The position numbers and the translations under genes were made by a program. From Alistipes sp. (GTDB taxonomy: Bacteria; Bacteroidota; Bacteroidia; Bacteroidales; Rikenellaceae), in contig JAFOXS010000282.1 of assembly GCA_017391665.1 (NCBI GenBank), positions 1 through 7,228 of the forward strand: 7,228 nt of DNA. Direction: 5' to 3'. Below, piece by piece: positions 6,378-7,228 of this stretch. Each line of letters starts with the position of its first letter. The stretch's first letter is position 1. The notes under the pieces are model-generated. The model was not told the origin of the DNA and made no database searches. It saw nothing but the letters and a program-made list of their open reading frames with translations.

Positions 6378-6408
6378 TTGATTTTTAGCGTGCAAATTGT
6401 TATATTTG
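6378..6408 (+). promoter_or_regulatory. Promoter for uxaC
   Basis: TTG at 6378-6380 and TATATTTG at 6401-6408 are separated by 20 bases, the full Bacteroidota -33/-7 arrangement and the best promoter match in the window. The -7 box ends 26 bp before the GTG start, giving a very short leader without an SD site. No obvious hexuronate-regulator operator is visible beside it. Confidence 0.6.
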
Positions 6409-6434
6409 CTTAGTGTTAATTAAAATCCAAAGCC

Positions 6435-7228
6435 GTGAAACAATTTAACGACGCCAATTTCCTGTTGCAGAGCCCTACGGCCGAGCGCCTCTATCACGAT
6501 CACGCATCGAAGATGCCCATTATTGACTACCATTGCCACCTCAATCCCGAGTATGTGGCCTCGGATCACCGTTTCCGCAATCTGGCGGAGATATGGCTCG
6601 ATGGCGACCACTACAAGTGGCGCGCAATGCGAACAAATGGCGTGGCTGAGCGTTACTGCACGGGCGATGCTTCGGACTGGGAGAAGTTTGAGAAGTGGGC
6701 CGAGACCGTACCCTACACGATGCGTAATCCTCTCTACCACTGGACACACCTCGAACTCAAAACAGCCTTCGGCGAGGAGCGCCTGCTCTCGCCCTCGACG
6801 GCACGCGATATATACGACCGCTGCTCGGCTATGTTGCAGCAGCCCGAATACTCGGCACGAGGCCTGATGCGCCGCTACAACGTAGAAGTTGTCTGTACGA
6901 CGGATGATCCCATCGACTCGCTTGAGCACCATCTCAAGTGCCGTGAGGATGGCTTCGAGTGCAAGGTCCTTCCTACGTGGCGCCCCGATAAGGCTATGGC
7001 GGTGGAGAATCCCGCAGCATTCAAGGCATATATCGACCGCCTTGCGGAGGTGTCGGGCGTGGAGATTCGCTCATTTACAACTCTACTGGATGCTCTGCGA
7101 GTGCGTCACCGTTTCTTTGAGAGCGTAGGTTGTCGTCTGAGCGACCACGGCATTGAGGAGTTCTACGCCGAGGATTATACCTCGGCCGAGATTGAGGTAA
7201 TATTTGCCAAGGTGTATGGTGGCGCTGA
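6435..7228 (+). CDS. uxaC: Glucuronate isomerase, N-terminal part (cut by window edge)
   Basis: The 264 complete codons match UxaC closely. This metal-dependent cytoplasmic enzyme converts D-glucuronate to D-fructuronate (and D-galacturonate to D-tagaturonate) at the entry of hexuronate breakdown. Conserved blocks include DYHCHLNP (31-38) with the amidohydrolase-type His33-x-His35 metal pair, GDHYKWRAMRTNGVAERYCTG (57-77), NPLYHWTHLEL (98-108), SARGLMRRYNV (140-150), TTDDPIDSLEHH (155-166) and VLPTWRPDKA (178-187). The family is about 470 residues, so a little over half is present. I choose the GTG at 6435: an in-frame TAA stands at 6417, no ATG lies between, and the resulting start (MKQFNDANFLLQ) aligns with known UxaC N-termini. 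The next in-frame ATG (6513) would remove 26 residues next to the metal motif. It is transcribed divergently from the beta-helix gene, under its own promoter. Confidence 0.97.
   Translation, partial: MKQFNDANFLLQSPTAERLYHDHASKMPIIDYHCHLNPEYVASDHRFRNLAEIWLDGDHYKWRAMRTNGVAERYCTGDASDWEKFEKWAETVPYTMRNPLYHWTHLELKTAFGEERLLSPSTARDIYDRCSAMLQQPEYSARGLMRRYNVEVVCTTDDPIDSLEHHLKCREDGFECKVLPTWRPDKAMAVENPAAFKAYIDRLAEVSGVEIRSFTTLLDALRVRHRFFESVGCRLSDHGIEEFYAEDYTSAEIEVIFAKVYGGA

Noticed and set aside
6284..6434. Divergent gap between the beta-helix gene and uxaC examined for a small RNA or riboswitch
   Set aside because: Apart from the two promoters and short 5-bp inverted repeats I see no long stem, no known riboswitch pattern and no further reading frame.
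6420..6932. A 170-codon open frame on the minus strand
   Set aside because: It is antisense to uxaC, whose plus-strand translation matches the family without break; the reverse frame has no family features.

Overview
The window reads as chromosomal DNA of a gut-type Bacteroidota, most likely order Bacteroidales; I cannot fix the genus. The reasons are promoter -7 boxes of the form TAnnTTTG ahead of almost every gene, few Shine-Dalgarno sites, AT-rich gaps around moderately GC-rich genes, paired FKBP lipoproteins, a DUF3127 protein, and a UxaC sequence of Bacteroides type. Coding density is high and no gap exceeds about 150 bp. I see no rRNA, tRNA, CRISPR array, insertion sequence or phage gene.

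Layout. Positions 1-2428 hold three minus-strand genes, read right to left: pdxB (vitamin B6 synthesis), a pyrD-like gene of the class 2 dihydroorotate dehydrogenase family, and the start of cinA, which runs off the left edge. pyrD and cinA are 3 bp apart; pdxB and pyrD are separated by a 76-bp gap with its own -7 box and three stacked inverted repeats. A divergent promoter region (2429-2534) separates pdxB from two plus-strand FKBP-type prolyl isomerase lipoproteins (2535-4260). Their transcript ends at a strong, probably bidirectional hairpin terminator (4282-4318), which also serves the converging minus-strand DUF3127 gene (4337-4708). Upstream of that gene on the same strand lies a large parallel beta-helix lipoprotein (4793-6283). 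A 151-bp divergent region then leads to uxaC (glucuronate isomerase) on the plus strand, cut by the right edge.

How the genes relate. Most are housekeeping: cofactor synthesis, nucleotide-related metabolism, envelope protein folding, and a probable single-strand nucleic-acid binding protein. The divergent uxaC and beta-helix pair hints at uronate-containing glycan use, but this rests on adjacency only.

I found no clear new multi-gene system. The most notable point is the PyrD-like protein: it keeps the class 2 fold and several flavin-site motifs, but the conserved orotate-binding and catalytic positions are replaced, so a standard dihydroorotate dehydrogenase label may be wrong. Lesser points are the degenerate first FKBP beside an intact second one, the SSB-like DDLPF tail on the DUF3127 protein, and the inverted repeats around the pyrD promoter.
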